From: Streptomyces sp. DG1A-41
Lineage (GTDB): Bacteria > Actinomycetota > Actinomycetes > Streptomycetales > Streptomycetaceae
Assembly: GCF_037055355.1 (NCBI RefSeq)
Contig: NZ_CP146350.1
Span: 3,495,001 to 3,559,000 of the forward strand
Length of the DNA stretch: 64,000 bases
Reading direction: 5' to 3'
Shown here: positions 25,410-34,500 of the stretch, piece by piece
How the letters are laid out: every line of letters begins with the position of its first letter
Position numbering within the stretch: position 1 is the first letter of the stretch
Position numbers and translations under genes: made by a program
Notes under the pieces: model-generated
Databases searched by the model: none
What the model saw: only the letters and a program-made list of their open reading frames with translations
Told to the model about the DNA's origin: nothing

Positions 25410-27605
25410 ATGCCCGAGCTCAGCGTCATCGTCCACGGGCCGAACGTGCAGGACCATCTGACGGAGCTCCTCGACTCCCTCGCCGCCCATCCCCTGCCGG
25501 ACGCCGAGCTGATCGTGGCCGCGGTCGGCGACTGGGCCCGGGAGACGGCCGAGCGGCACACGCCGGACGTGCAGGTCGTTCCGCTGCCGGACGGTACGGG
25601 CGACGCCGCGGCCCGGGCGGCGGGGGCGGCGCGGGCCTCCGGCCGCTGGCTGCACTTCGTCCACGCCAAGGACGGCCTGCCCGCCGGCGCGCCGCGCACG
25701 GTCGCCGAGCGGGTGGCCGAGCTCCCGGCCGAAGTGGACGTCCTGCTCCTCGACCACGTCCGCAGCACCTGGCGCACCTCCGGCATGCCCTCCCGCGACG
25801 GCTCCCTGCTGGCCCGGGCGGGCCGTGCCGACGTCGCCCTCGACGACTGCGCGCCGCTGCTGCGCCTGACCCCGTTGCTCGGCACCCGCGTGCTGCGCGC
25901 CGACTTCTGGCGGGCGCACGAGCCGCGGCTCACCACCGACGACGAGCCGTACGCCGCCCTGGCCGCCCTGCTGCTCGCCGACCGCGTCGCCTGCCTGCCG
26001 CACGTCGCCTACGAGGACCGCAGACTGCGCCCCGCGAGCCTGCCCCCGGTCACTCCCGAGCAGCGCTACGGCCTCGTCGAGCGCTACGAGTCGCTCCTCG
26101 ACCTCACCCGGGACCGCCGCGCCGCCCACGCCGTGCTCTACGACATCATGGTCCGCGACTGCCTGCGCACCTTCACCCGCGGCGGCATGCCGGAGGAGGT
26201 CGCGCGGGAGTTCTTCCGGCGGGCGTCCCTGGCCGCCCTGCGCCGCCGCCCCGAGGGCTACCGGCGCCCCGCCGGTCTCGAAGGCGTCCGCCGCTCCCTG
26301 CTCGAAGAGGGCGCCTACGGCAGGTACCGGGCCTTCCAGGCCGTCAACCGCACCCGCCGCACCGCCAAGTCGGCCGTACGGACCCGTAAGCGGCAAGTCG
26401 GCGCCAGGCTCCGCGACCACCAGTACCGCAGGGCGCTCGGCCGCCCGGTCAATCCCCACCTGGCGGTGTTCTCGGCGTACTGGAACCGCGGTGTCGCCTG
26501 CAACCCGGCCGCGATCGCCGCGAAGCTCGCCGAACTCGCCCCGCAGATCCACCCGGTGTGGGTGGTGACCCAGGAGAACGCGGCCCTGCTGCCGCCCGGC
26601 ACCGACCACGTCGTGCCCGGCACCCGCCGCTACTGGGAGGTGCTGGCAACGGCCAAGTACCTCGTCAACAACGTCAACTTCCCCAACGCGGTGGTCAAAC
26701 GCCCCGACGCGATCCACCTCCAGACCCACCACGGCACACCGCTGAAGCGCATGGGCCTGGACCAGATGGCGTACCCGGCGGCCGCGCAGGGACTGGACTT
26801 CCAAGCCCTGCTGGAGCGCATCGACAAGTGGGACTTCAGCGTCTCCGCCAACAGCCACACCACGCGCATGTGGGAGCGCGCGTACCCGTCGCACCACGTC
26901 TCCCTCGACCACGGCTATCCGCGCAACGACGTCTACTACACGGCCGGCGCGCAGGACATCCGCACAGTCCGCGACAGGCTCGGCATCGCGCCGGGCCGCC
27001 GGGCCGTCCTCTACGCGCCCACCCACCGCGACTACGAGGCCGGCTGGACCCCCCGCCTGGACCTCGCCGCCCTCGCCGACCGCCTCGGCGAGGACACGGT
27101 CCTGCTCGTGCGCGGCCACTACTTCTACGGCGGCGCGGCCTCCCCGCTCACCAACCTGCGCCGCACGGGCCGGATCATCGACGTCTCCTCCTACGACCCT
27201 GTGGAGGAGCTGTGCCTGGCGGCGGACGCCCTGGTCACGGACTACTCCTCGATCATGTTCGACTACGCCAACCTCGACCGCCCGATCGTGATCCACGCCG
27301 ACGACTGGGAGACGTACCGCACCACCCGCGGCGTCTACTTCGACCTGATGGCCGAGGCCCCGGGCCCCGTCGCCCGCACCCAGCAGGAGCTGACGGACAT
27401 CCTCACCACCGAGGCCTGGCGCGACGAGGGCGCGGCGAAGACCCGGGCCGTCTTCCGGCGCCGGTTCTGCGAGTACGACGACGGACGCGCCGCCGAGCGC
27501 GTCGTCCGCCGGGTCTTCCTCGGCCAGGACGAACGGTCCCTGCCGCCGGTGCTGCCGATCGAGGAACGCACCCCGGCCCCGACCCCGCAGGAGGCGACCG
27601 CATGA
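25410..27605 (+). CDS. Fused degenerate GT2 / TagF-like glycerophosphotransferase (paralog 4)
   Basis: 731 residues. GGAGGAG (25396-25402) is better spaced for ATG 25410 than for GTG 25407. The N-terminal domain aligns with the GT2 halves of paralogs 1-3 but has lost the active site: VAAVGDW stands where VDD should be, the EN-x-G / ARN region is gone, and FLDSDD has become FVHAKD (83-88). The phosphotransferase half is complete, with HHGTPLKRMG (His441), APTHRDYE, LVRGHYFY and TDYSSIMFDYANLDRPIVIH. It is likely a glycerophosphotransferase carrying a non-catalytic GT2 module. A TAAGGT -10-like hexamer lies at 25371-25376. The stop overlaps the next start. Confidence 0.88.
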   Translation: MPELSVIVHGPNVQDHLTELLDSLAAHPLPDAELIVAAVGDWARETAERHTPDVQVVPLPDGTGDAAARAAGAARASGRWLHFVHAKDGLPAGAPRTVAERVAELPAEVDVLLLDHVRSTWRTSGMPSRDGSLLARAGRADVALDDCAPLLRLTPLLGTRVLRADFWRAHEPRLTTDDEPYAALAALLLADRVACLPHVAYEDRRLRPASLPPVTPEQRYGLVERYESLLDLTRDRRAAHAVLYDIMVRDCLRTFTRGGMPEEVAREFFRRASLAALRRRPEGYRRPAGLEGVRRSLLEEGAYGRYRAFQAVNRTRRTAKSAVRTRKRQVGARLRDHQYRRALGRPVNPHLAVFSAYWNRGVACNPAAIAAKLAELAPQIHPVWVVTQENAALLPPGTDHVVPGTRRYWEVLATAKYLVNNVNFPNAVVKRPDAIHLQTHHGTPLKRMGLDQMAYPAAAQGLDFQALLERIDKWDFSVSANSHTTRMWERAYPSHHVSLDHGYPRNDVYYTAGAQDIRTVRDRLGIAPGRRAVLYAPTHRDYEAGWTPRLDLAALADRLGEDTVLLVRGHYFYGGAASPLTNLRRTGRIIDVSSYDPVEELCLAADALVTDYSSIMFDYANLDRPIVIHADDWETYRTTRGVYFDLMAEAPGPVARTQQELTDILTTEAWRDEGAAKTRAVFRRRFCEYDDGRAAERVVRRVFLGQDERSLPPVLPIEERTPAPTPQEATA

Positions 27606-29248
27606 GCACCCCCGACGTCACCGTGACGGTCATCGTCTACAACGACGCCGAACGCCTCACCCGCGCGGTCGACTCGGTCCGCCGGCAGACCCACGCGAAC
27701 GTGGAGATCGTCATCAGCGACGACCACTCGACGGACGAGACACCCGAGGTGGCCCGCCGGCTGGCCGCACAGGACCCCCGCGTCCGCCATCTGCGCCTGC
27801 CGGAGAACAGCGGCGGATGCAGCGCACCGCGCAACCGCGCCCTGGAGACGGCCCGGGCGCCGTATCTGATGTTCCTCGACAGCGACGACGAACTCCCCGA
27901 CAACGCCGTCGAACTGCTGCTCGCCGCGCACCGCGAACGCGAGATCGACTTCGCGATGGGCGCGGTGCAGCGCGTCCGGGTCGACAACGGCCGCCGCTCG
28001 ACGTGGATGCCGCACCTGGTCGCCGAGCGCCGCACCCTCGACGGCATCGAGGCCGACCCGCGTCTGCTCTTCGAGCACCTCGCCACCAGCAAGATGTACG
28101 CCCGCGCCTTCCTCGACCGGCACGGCCTGCGCTTCCCGGAGGGCATCCACTACGAGGACCAGCTGTTCTCGGCGCAGGCGTACTGCCTGGCCAAGGCCTT
28201 CACGATCATCCCGGAGCCGGTCTACCGCTGGTACGTCGCCCCGTTCGCCGCCTCCGACGCGGCCTCGATATCGAACCAGCGGCACAAGCTCGCCAACGTC
28301 CGCGACCGCGTCCACGTCCAGCACCTCATCGACGCGTTCCTCGCGGAGAGCGGGCACGAGTCGCTGCGGGAGGACAAGGACCACAAGTTCCTCAAGCACG
28401 ACTTCCGGATGTACGCCGGTGACCTGCCCTACCGGGACGAGGAGTGGCTGTCCTCCTTCGCGGACATCGTCACGCCGTACCTGGACACACTCGCGCCGGG
28501 CGCCTTCGCCCGCCTCCCCCGCGCCGAACGAGTCGTCCTCCAGCTGATCCGCGACCGCCGTCTGCCGGAGACCCGACTGGCGGCCCGGGGCCTCGGCCAC
28601 GGAGTGGCCCCCAGGCAGGTCACGACGGACGAACAGGGCCGCACCTACTGGGGCGACCAGATCCCCTCCTCGGAATGGTCCCGCCGCGAACTGGACATCT
28701 CGGACCTGGAGCTGGAGACGCGCCCCTTCCCGAGCGCCCAGTTCCGCCACGAGATCACGGAGATCACCCGGGGCCCGGGCGCCTCGGTCGACCTCACCAT
28801 CCGCACGTACGACCCGTCCCTGCGCCTGCCCGTCGGCCCCCAACGCGCGACCCTCCTCATCGCCCCGGGCCGACGCCGCCTCCGCGTCCCCTTCCGCCTC
28901 TCCCCCGTACACCCCGGCGTCTTCGAGGGCCACGCCCACCTGGACCTGGCAGCGGCTCCTCTCCCCTTCCAGGGCTTCGCCGGAGTCCGCCACCCGTTGC
29001 TCCGCCTGGAACACCAGGGCCTGTCCCACACGGGCCTCCTGCTGGCTCCCCTGACCTTCCCCACCCTGACCACCCAGGTCCCCCACCACCGCCTGACCCT
29101 GGAACCGGAGGGCCACGGCCCGGGCCGCTTGCAGGTCCGCTGGGAACCGGTGGGTGTGACGGCAGGGCTGATCCGCCCGGTGGCACGCCGAGTGGCAAGG
29201 CCCCGGGTAAAGCGGGCAGCACGCTTGCTGGCAAGCGCGCTGAAGTAG
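27602..29248 (+). CDS. TarS-like GT2 glycosyltransferase
   Basis: 548 residues, start overlapping paralog 4 by ATGA. Intact GT2 motifs: SDDHSTDET, NSGGCSAPRNRAL, FLDSDDE and YEDQLFSAQAY. After about residue 335 comes YWGDQIPSSEW, then DISDLELETRPFP, HEIT and TYDPSLRLPVGP. This pattern resembles the linker and C-terminal beta domains of TarS-type poly(ribitol phosphate) glycosyltransferases, which bind the polymer. It likely glycosylates the polymer made by the TagF-like enzymes. It is the last gene of the exporter-to-GT2 run, and terminator-like repeats follow. Confidence 0.87.
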   Translation: MSTPDVTVTVIVYNDAERLTRAVDSVRRQTHANVEIVISDDHSTDETPEVARRLAAQDPRVRHLRLPENSGGCSAPRNRALETARAPYLMFLDSDDELPDNAVELLLAAHREREIDFAMGAVQRVRVDNGRRSTWMPHLVAERRTLDGIEADPRLLFEHLATSKMYARAFLDRHGLRFPEGIHYEDQLFSAQAYCLAKAFTIIPEPVYRWYVAPFAASDAASISNQRHKLANVRDRVHVQHLIDAFLAESGHESLREDKDHKFLKHDFRMYAGDLPYRDEEWLSSFADIVTPYLDTLAPGAFARLPRAERVVLQLIRDRRLPETRLAARGLGHGVAPRQVTTDEQGRTYWGDQIPSSEWSRRELDISDLELETRPFPSAQFRHEITEITRGPGASVDLTIRTYDPSLRLPVGPQRATLLIAPGRRRLRVPFRLSPVHPGVFEGHAHLDLAAAPLPFQGFAGVRHPLLRLEHQGLSHTGLLLAPLTFPTLTTQVPHHRLTLEPEGHGPGRLQVRWEPVGVTAGLIRPVARRVARPRVKRAARLLASALK

Positions 29249-29268
29249 GCCAACCGGCGGACGCGCTG

Positions 29269-29346
29269 AGCTGCGGGCAGTCGTGCCGCTAGGGGCGGCA
29301 CGGGTGGGCACAGCGACACCCCGCTCCGCCCGTCTGCGGACCCATC
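29269..29346. repeat. Dispersed intergenic repeat, copy 1 (short form)
   Basis: Starts AGCTGCGGGCAGTCGTGCC. It contains a perfect 8-bp stem CGTGCCGC / GCGGCACG and ends in a CACCCCGCTCCGCC block. It lies between converging genes, where it could act as a terminator. Confidence 0.75.
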
Positions 29347-29402
29347 CCCGCCTCAGCAGACGCTGGCCGCACCCGGCGACACCGGGCTGCCCACGCAGGC
29401 CG

Positions 29403-29489
29403 CCGCTGCGGGCAGTCGTGCCCGCTAAGGGCGGCACGGGTGGGCACAGCGACACCCCGCGCCACGCCGGGCTGCGGCCCCACCCGACC
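29403..29489. repeat. Dispersed intergenic repeat, copy 2 (short form)
   Basis: Second short-form copy 134 bp after copy 1, with the same GCTGCGGGCAGTCGTGCC start, a GGGCGGCACGGGTGGGCAC core and a GGGCTGCGGCCCCACCC end. The rest of 29249-29506 shows nothing else I can support. Confidence 0.75.
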
Positions 29490-29506
29490 TCAGCACGCCG
29501 TACGGC

Positions 29507-30991
29507 TCACCGCACCACGGCGTAGAGCACCTGCCCCCCGGGCCCCCGGGCCACCTCCCGCAACCCCGCACCACGCCCGACGGCACCGCCCGTATCCACA
29601 ACCCACCGCACCCCGTACTCCCGAAGAACCTCCCCCCGCTGCCTCCCTGACGTCCCCTCCGCGAAATACCTCCGCACAGCCGCCTCCCGCCGCCCCTCGT
29701 CCGGCAGGAAGAAGTCGGGATACCCAGGCGCCACGGTGTACGCCCCGTACGCCGGGATCTGCCGAGCCGGCCGCCCCGCCCGAGCCATCACCACATCCCC
29801 GTACTTCACCCACGGCGTCATCCAGTGGTACCCCTCCCATGGCCGCCGGTACTTCTCCGCGACGGCCTCCGGCAGATCTCCCCGCTTCACCACATACCCG
29901 ACCGTCCCCACCTGCGTCCAAGCCCCCACGACCAACGCCACCCCCAGCACACACCCCCACCCCACCCGAGCCCGCCACCGCCCGGCCTCCCCCACCTCCA
30001 CCGCCACCGCGACCTGTGCCGGAATCAACGCCGCCGGCAACGCCCGCCCCCACGACCAGTGCCCGCTCAGCCCACCCGCCGCCACCACGACCACCCCCAG
30101 CACGAAGAACAGCACCAGCGGATCCCACCGATCCCGCCACCACCGCACCCCCAGCGCCACCACCCCGAGCAGCACCAGCCAGTACCGCCCGACCAGGTCC
30201 TCGTACAGCGCGCGGTGCACCGACTCCAGCCCGCCCCCGGCCCCGAACAGCGCGAAGAAGTCGTAGTACGGCCACAGCAGCAGGACGACCAGCGCCAGCA
30301 CCAGCCCGCCGCCCAGCCGGATCCACACCACCCGGCCAGGCCGCGCGGCGACCACCGTCGCGACCGCCCCCAGCGTGGCCACCACCCCCGAGAACTGATG
30401 GCACAGCAGGATCACCGCCCACAGCGCCCCCAGTCCGAGCCACACGCCCCACCCCGCGTCACCGTCACCGTCACCGCGCACCGCCCGCCCGACCCACGCC
30501 CAGAGGTGGAACGCGAGCCCCAGCGCGAACACGCTCGGATACGACACCGTCAGCGCGAGCGAGTTGAGCCCGTAGAAGCCGCTCCAGTTGAACAGGGCGG
30601 TCCCCCACAGGAACAGCAGGCTCAGCACGGCCAGGGCGGGCGCGGCCGGATGGCCGCTCAGCGTCCGCACGTACCGCCACACTCCCGACAGCAGCAGCGC
30701 GAGCCCGGCCAGTGCTCCCAGCCGCAGCACAACGAAGACCGACAGACCGCTCACCCGGGCGACGCAGCCGAGCACCAGCATCCAGGGCGAGTAGTACGGG
30801 CTCGGCGTGTCCGCGTCGACGAGCGGATTGCCCGGGTCGACGAGATCGTGCCGCAGCCGCTGGACGGTCGCGGCGTGCATGCCGAGGTCCCCGGCCCACG
30901 GCAGCCGGACGATCACGAGGACCAGCAGCAGGACGACCACCGCGGCGGCCGCCTGCGCGGCCAGGGCCGCCGGTCTAGGCGCGGCGGGCAT
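29507..30991 (-). CDS. Multi-pass membrane protein, GT-C-like (pair B)
   Basis: 494 residues with about ten hydrophobic segments and a soluble C-terminal end. It is paralogous to the plus-strand gene at 14993-16552: both share SPYYxP in the first loop, LLFLWGTxLFNWSGFYGL-like sequence, YPS, and WPYYD then a His-Arg-x-Leu-Tyr-Glu block. A probable polyprenyl-phosphate-sugar transferase; donor unknown. Its first 17 bp overlap the end of the GtrA-like gene on the same strand, so the two are co-transcribed. GtrA proteins often work with such enzymes. Confidence 0.77.
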   Translation of the reverse strand: MPAAPRPAALAAQAAAAVVVLLLVLVIVRLPWAGDLGMHAATVQRLRHDLVDPGNPLVDADTPSPYYSPWMLVLGCVARVSGLSVFVVLRLGALAGLALLLSGVWRYVRTLSGHPAAPALAVLSLLFLWGTALFNWSGFYGLNSLALTVSYPSVFALGLAFHLWAWVGRAVRGDGDGDAGWGVWLGLGALWAVILLCHQFSGVVATLGAVATVVAARPGRVVWIRLGGGLVLALVVLLLWPYYDFFALFGAGGGLESVHRALYEDLVGRYWLVLLGVVALGVRWWRDRWDPLVLFFVLGVVVVAAGGLSGHWSWGRALPAALIPAQVAVAVEVGEAGRWRARVGWGCVLGVALVVGAWTQVGTVGYVVKRGDLPEAVAEKYRRPWEGYHWMTPWVKYGDVVMARAGRPARQIPAYGAYTVAPGYPDFFLPDEGRREAAVRRYFAEGTSGRQRGEVLREYGVRWVVDTGGAVGRGAGLREVARGPGGQVLYAVVR

Positions 30992-31436
30992 CGTGCTGGA
31001 ACACCCAGGTGCGGTAGACGAGGAAGCGGAAGGCGGAGGTCAGCACGATGGAAGCCGCCTTGACCGCGTTGGACTCGAAGGGACCGGACAGGCCGAGCCC
31101 GTGATACCCGGCGTAGAACAGCCCGCTCTCCATGGCCACGCCGATTCCGCTGAAGACGAAGAACAGCACGATCTGGCGCCGGGTCCGGGACGCCCTGTCG
31201 CGGTAGGTGACATACCGGAATCCGAGGTAGTTGGTGCCCATGGCGATCAGGCTGGCCAGCACGGTCGCCACCATGGCGGCCCGGTGCAGCCCGTGCAGGA
31301 GCAGGTTGAACACCAGGAAGTTCACTGCGACGCCGCTCCCGCCGACCAGCGCGAAGTTCACCACTTCGAGGACGACGCGCTTCACCGGCGGGACGGCGGG
31401 AGCGGCCACTCGCTCCCCGGAGAGATTCACTGTCAC
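30975..31436 (-). CDS. GtrA-like membrane protein
   Basis: 153 residues from GTG 31436 (AAGG about 8 bases upstream; GTG 31430 also possible). Four hydrophobic segments, with NFALVGGSGVAVNFLVFN, TNYLGFRYVTYRD and a C-terminal FRFLVYRTWVF, match the GtrA family. GtrA proteins are thought to flip or carry polyprenyl-phosphate sugars for surface polysaccharide modification. It overlaps the GT-C-like gene downstream, which supports a joint role. Confidence 0.88.
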   Translation of the reverse strand: MTVNLSGERVAAPAVPPVKRVVLEVVNFALVGGSGVAVNFLVFNLLLHGLHRAAMVATVLASLIAMGTNYLGFRYVTYRDRASRTRRQIVLFFVFSGIGVAMESGLFYAGYHGLGLSGPFESNAVKAASIVLTSAFRFLVYRTWVFQHDARRA

Positions 31437-31502
31437 GCCCCAAGCCTTAGCCGGAAACAGTAAGTCCTCCACTCGAATCGCCCTAAAGCACGCCAAGAAG
31501 AA

Positions 31503-31534
31503 GGCGCCCCGGGCCGATACCGGCCCGGGGCGCC
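31503..31534 (-). terminator. Hairpin terminator of gdh
   Basis: Perfect 13-bp stem GGCGCCCCGGGCC / GGCCCGGGGCGCC with a 6-base loop. On the minus strand it is followed by TTCTTCTT. It lies 30 bp after the gdh stop. Confidence 0.88.
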
Positions 31535-31563
31535 CCGGACGCCGTACTCGTGACTCCTGACTC

Positions 31564-34500
31564 CTACGAATGCGTCCGCAGCAGCGTGCGCATCGTCCGC
31601 ATCGCCACCGACAGGTTCGCGAGGTCGAACGCCTCGGAGCCCTGGATCTCCTCCAGTGTGGTGCGGGCCCGGCCGAGGATCGCCGCGTTCTTCTGCTCCC
31701 ACGCCTTGTAGCGCTGCTCGGGCGTCGCGGCGCCGTCGCCCACCGCCAGGACGTCGGCGGTCAGCGCCGCGTGCGCCGCGTAGAGGTCCTCGCGGATCGC
31801 CGCGCGGGCCATGGACTGCCAGCGGTCCGCGCGGGGCAGCTCGATGATGCGGTCCATCAGCTGGGTGATCCGCAGCCGGTCGGCGAGGTCGTAGTAGACC
31901 TCGGCGACGTCCAGCGGCTCCCGGCCCATGCGGTCCGCGACCGAGACGATGTCGAGCGTCGGGAAGGCGGAGGAGAAGCCCGCCACGCGCGTGGCGAGTT
32001 CGTCGGGCACACCGGCGTCCGTCAGCTCGTCGTAGATCTTCTGGTACCACTCCAGGTCCGCGCCGCGCAGCAGCTTCGGCAGCTGCCCCCAGACCTGCTC
32101 GACCCGCTCGGCGAAGAAGTCGACCGTCTCGGCGAGCTGAAGCGGCTGCGGCCGGTTGTTGAGCAGCCAGCGCGTGCCGCGCTCCACCAGACGGCGCGAG
32201 TGCAGGCGGATGCGGGTCTGGACGTCGGCCTCGACCTTGTTGTCGAGCGCTTCGACCCCGTCCCACACCGGCGACTGGCGGAAGATCACCCGGGCCGCGG
32301 TCTGCGCCCGCACGATCTCCTCCAGCGACGCGCCGGTCTCCTCGCGCAGGCGGTGCAGATACGTCGTACCGCCCGTGTTGACCGTGTCGTTGACCAGGAC
32401 CGTCGTGGTGATCTCGCGGCGCAGCGGGTGCCCGTCGAGACGGTCCGGGAACTGCTCGCGCAGCTCGGTCGGGAAGTACGCGTGCAGCAGACCCCTCAGG
32501 TACGGGTCGTCCGGCAGCGAGGTGCGCAGCAGTTCCTCGGCGACGGTGATCTTCGTGTACGCCAGCAGCACGGCCGTCTCCGGGCCGGTCAGACCCTGGC
32601 CCTGGGCGAGCCGCTCGCGGATCTGCCGGTCGGTGGGCAGGAACTCCAGCGCCCGGTCGAGGTGGCCCTCCCTCACCAGGTGCTTCATGAAGCGCTGCTG
32701 GGCGTGGAGCATGGCGCCGGACTGGGCGAGGGCGTTGGCGATCGCCGTGTTCTGCGCGTAGTTGTTGCGCAGCACCAGGTGGCCGACCTCGTCGGTCATC
32801 TCGGCGAGCAGCCTGTTGCGCTGTTTGACGGTCATGTCGCCGTCCGCGACCAGGCCGTTGAGCAGGATCTTGATGTTCACCTCGTGGTCGGAGGTGTCCA
32901 CGCCCGCGCTGTTGTCGATGGCGTCGGTGTTGATCCGGCCGCCGTGCAGCGCGAACTCGATCCGGCCGAGCTGGGTCAGCCCCAGGTTGCCGCCCTCGCC
33001 GACGACCTTGACGCGCAGGTCCTTGCCGTCGACGCGGATGGCGTCGTTGGCCTTGTCGCCGACGTCCGCGTTCGACTCAGGGGAGGACTTGACGTACGTA
33101 CCGATGCCGCCGTTCCACAGCAGGTCCACCGGCGCCTGGAGGATCGCCTTCATCAGGTCGGCCGGGGTCAGCTTGGTGACCTTGGCCTCGATGCCGAGGG
33201 CCTCGCGGATGTGCGCGTTGACCGGGATCGCCTTGGCCGTACGCGGGAAGATGCCGCCGCCGGCCGACAGCAGCTCCTTGTTGTAGTCCTCCCAGCTGGA
33301 ACGCGGCAGCTCGAACAGGCGGCGGCGCTCGGCGTAGGAGGTGGCCGCGTCCGGGTTCGGGTCGATGAAGATGTGCCGGTGGTCGAAGGCGGCGACCAGG
33401 CGGATGTGCTCGCTGAGCAGCATGCCGTTGCCGAACACGTCACCGGACATGTCGCCGATGCCGACGACCGTGAAGTCCTCGGCCTGGGTGTTCACGCCCA
33501 GTTCCCGGAAGTGCCGCTTGACGGACTCCCAGGCGCCGCGGGCGGTGATGCCCATGCCCTTGTGGTCGTAGCCGGCGGAGCCGCCGGAGGCGAAGGCGTC
33601 GCCGAGCCAGAAGTTGTACTGCTCGGCCACCCCGTTGGCGATGTCGGAGAAGGTCGCGGTGCCCTTGTCGGCGGCGACCACGAGGTAGGTGTCGTCCTCG
33701 TCGTGCCGGACGACGTCCGCCGGGGGCACGACCTCGCCGACCACCATGTTGTCGGTGATGTCGAGCAGCGCGGAGATGAACGTCTTGTAGCTGGCGATGC
33801 CCTCGGCCATCCACGCGTCGCGGTCGACGCTCGGGTCGGGCAGCTGCTTGGCGACGAAGCCGCCCTTGGCGCCGACCGGCACGATGACGGTGTTCTTCAC
33901 CATCTGCGCCTTGACCAGGCCGAGGATCTCGGTACGGAAGTCCTCACGGCGGTCGGACCAGCGCAGACCGCCGCGCGCGACCTTGCCGAAGCGCAGGTGC
34001 ACGCCCTCGACACGCGGCGAGTACACCCAGATCTCGAACGCCGGGCGCGGCGCCGGCAGGTCGGGGATGGCCTGCGGGTCGAACTTCATGGAGACGTACT
34101 CGTGCGGCTTGCCGCCCGCCGCCTCCTGGAAGAAGTTGGTCCGCAGCGTCGCCTTGATGACGGTGAGGAAGGACCGCAGGATCCGGTCCTCGTCGAGCGA
34201 GGCCACCTGGTCGAGGGCCGCGTCGAGCTCCTCCAGCAGCGCGTCCACGATCTCGTGGCCCGCGCGCTGCCGGTCCGGCGACATCCGCGCCTCGAACAGG
34301 GAGACGAGCAGGCGGGTGGTGTGGACGTTGTTGCGGAGGGTGTCCTCCATGTAGTCCTGGCTGAACGTGGACGCCGCCTGCCGCAGGTACTTCGCGTACG
34401 CCCGCAGCACCATCGCCTGGCGCCAGGTCAGCCCGGCGCTCAGCACCAGGGCGTTGAAGCCGTCGTTCTCCGCCTTGCCGGTCCAGGTGGCGGCGAAGGC

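Noticed and set aside
29249..29506. A short CRISPR-like array
   Set aside because: Only two degenerate copies of a unit that also occurs elsewhere in the window; no regular spacers and no cas genes.
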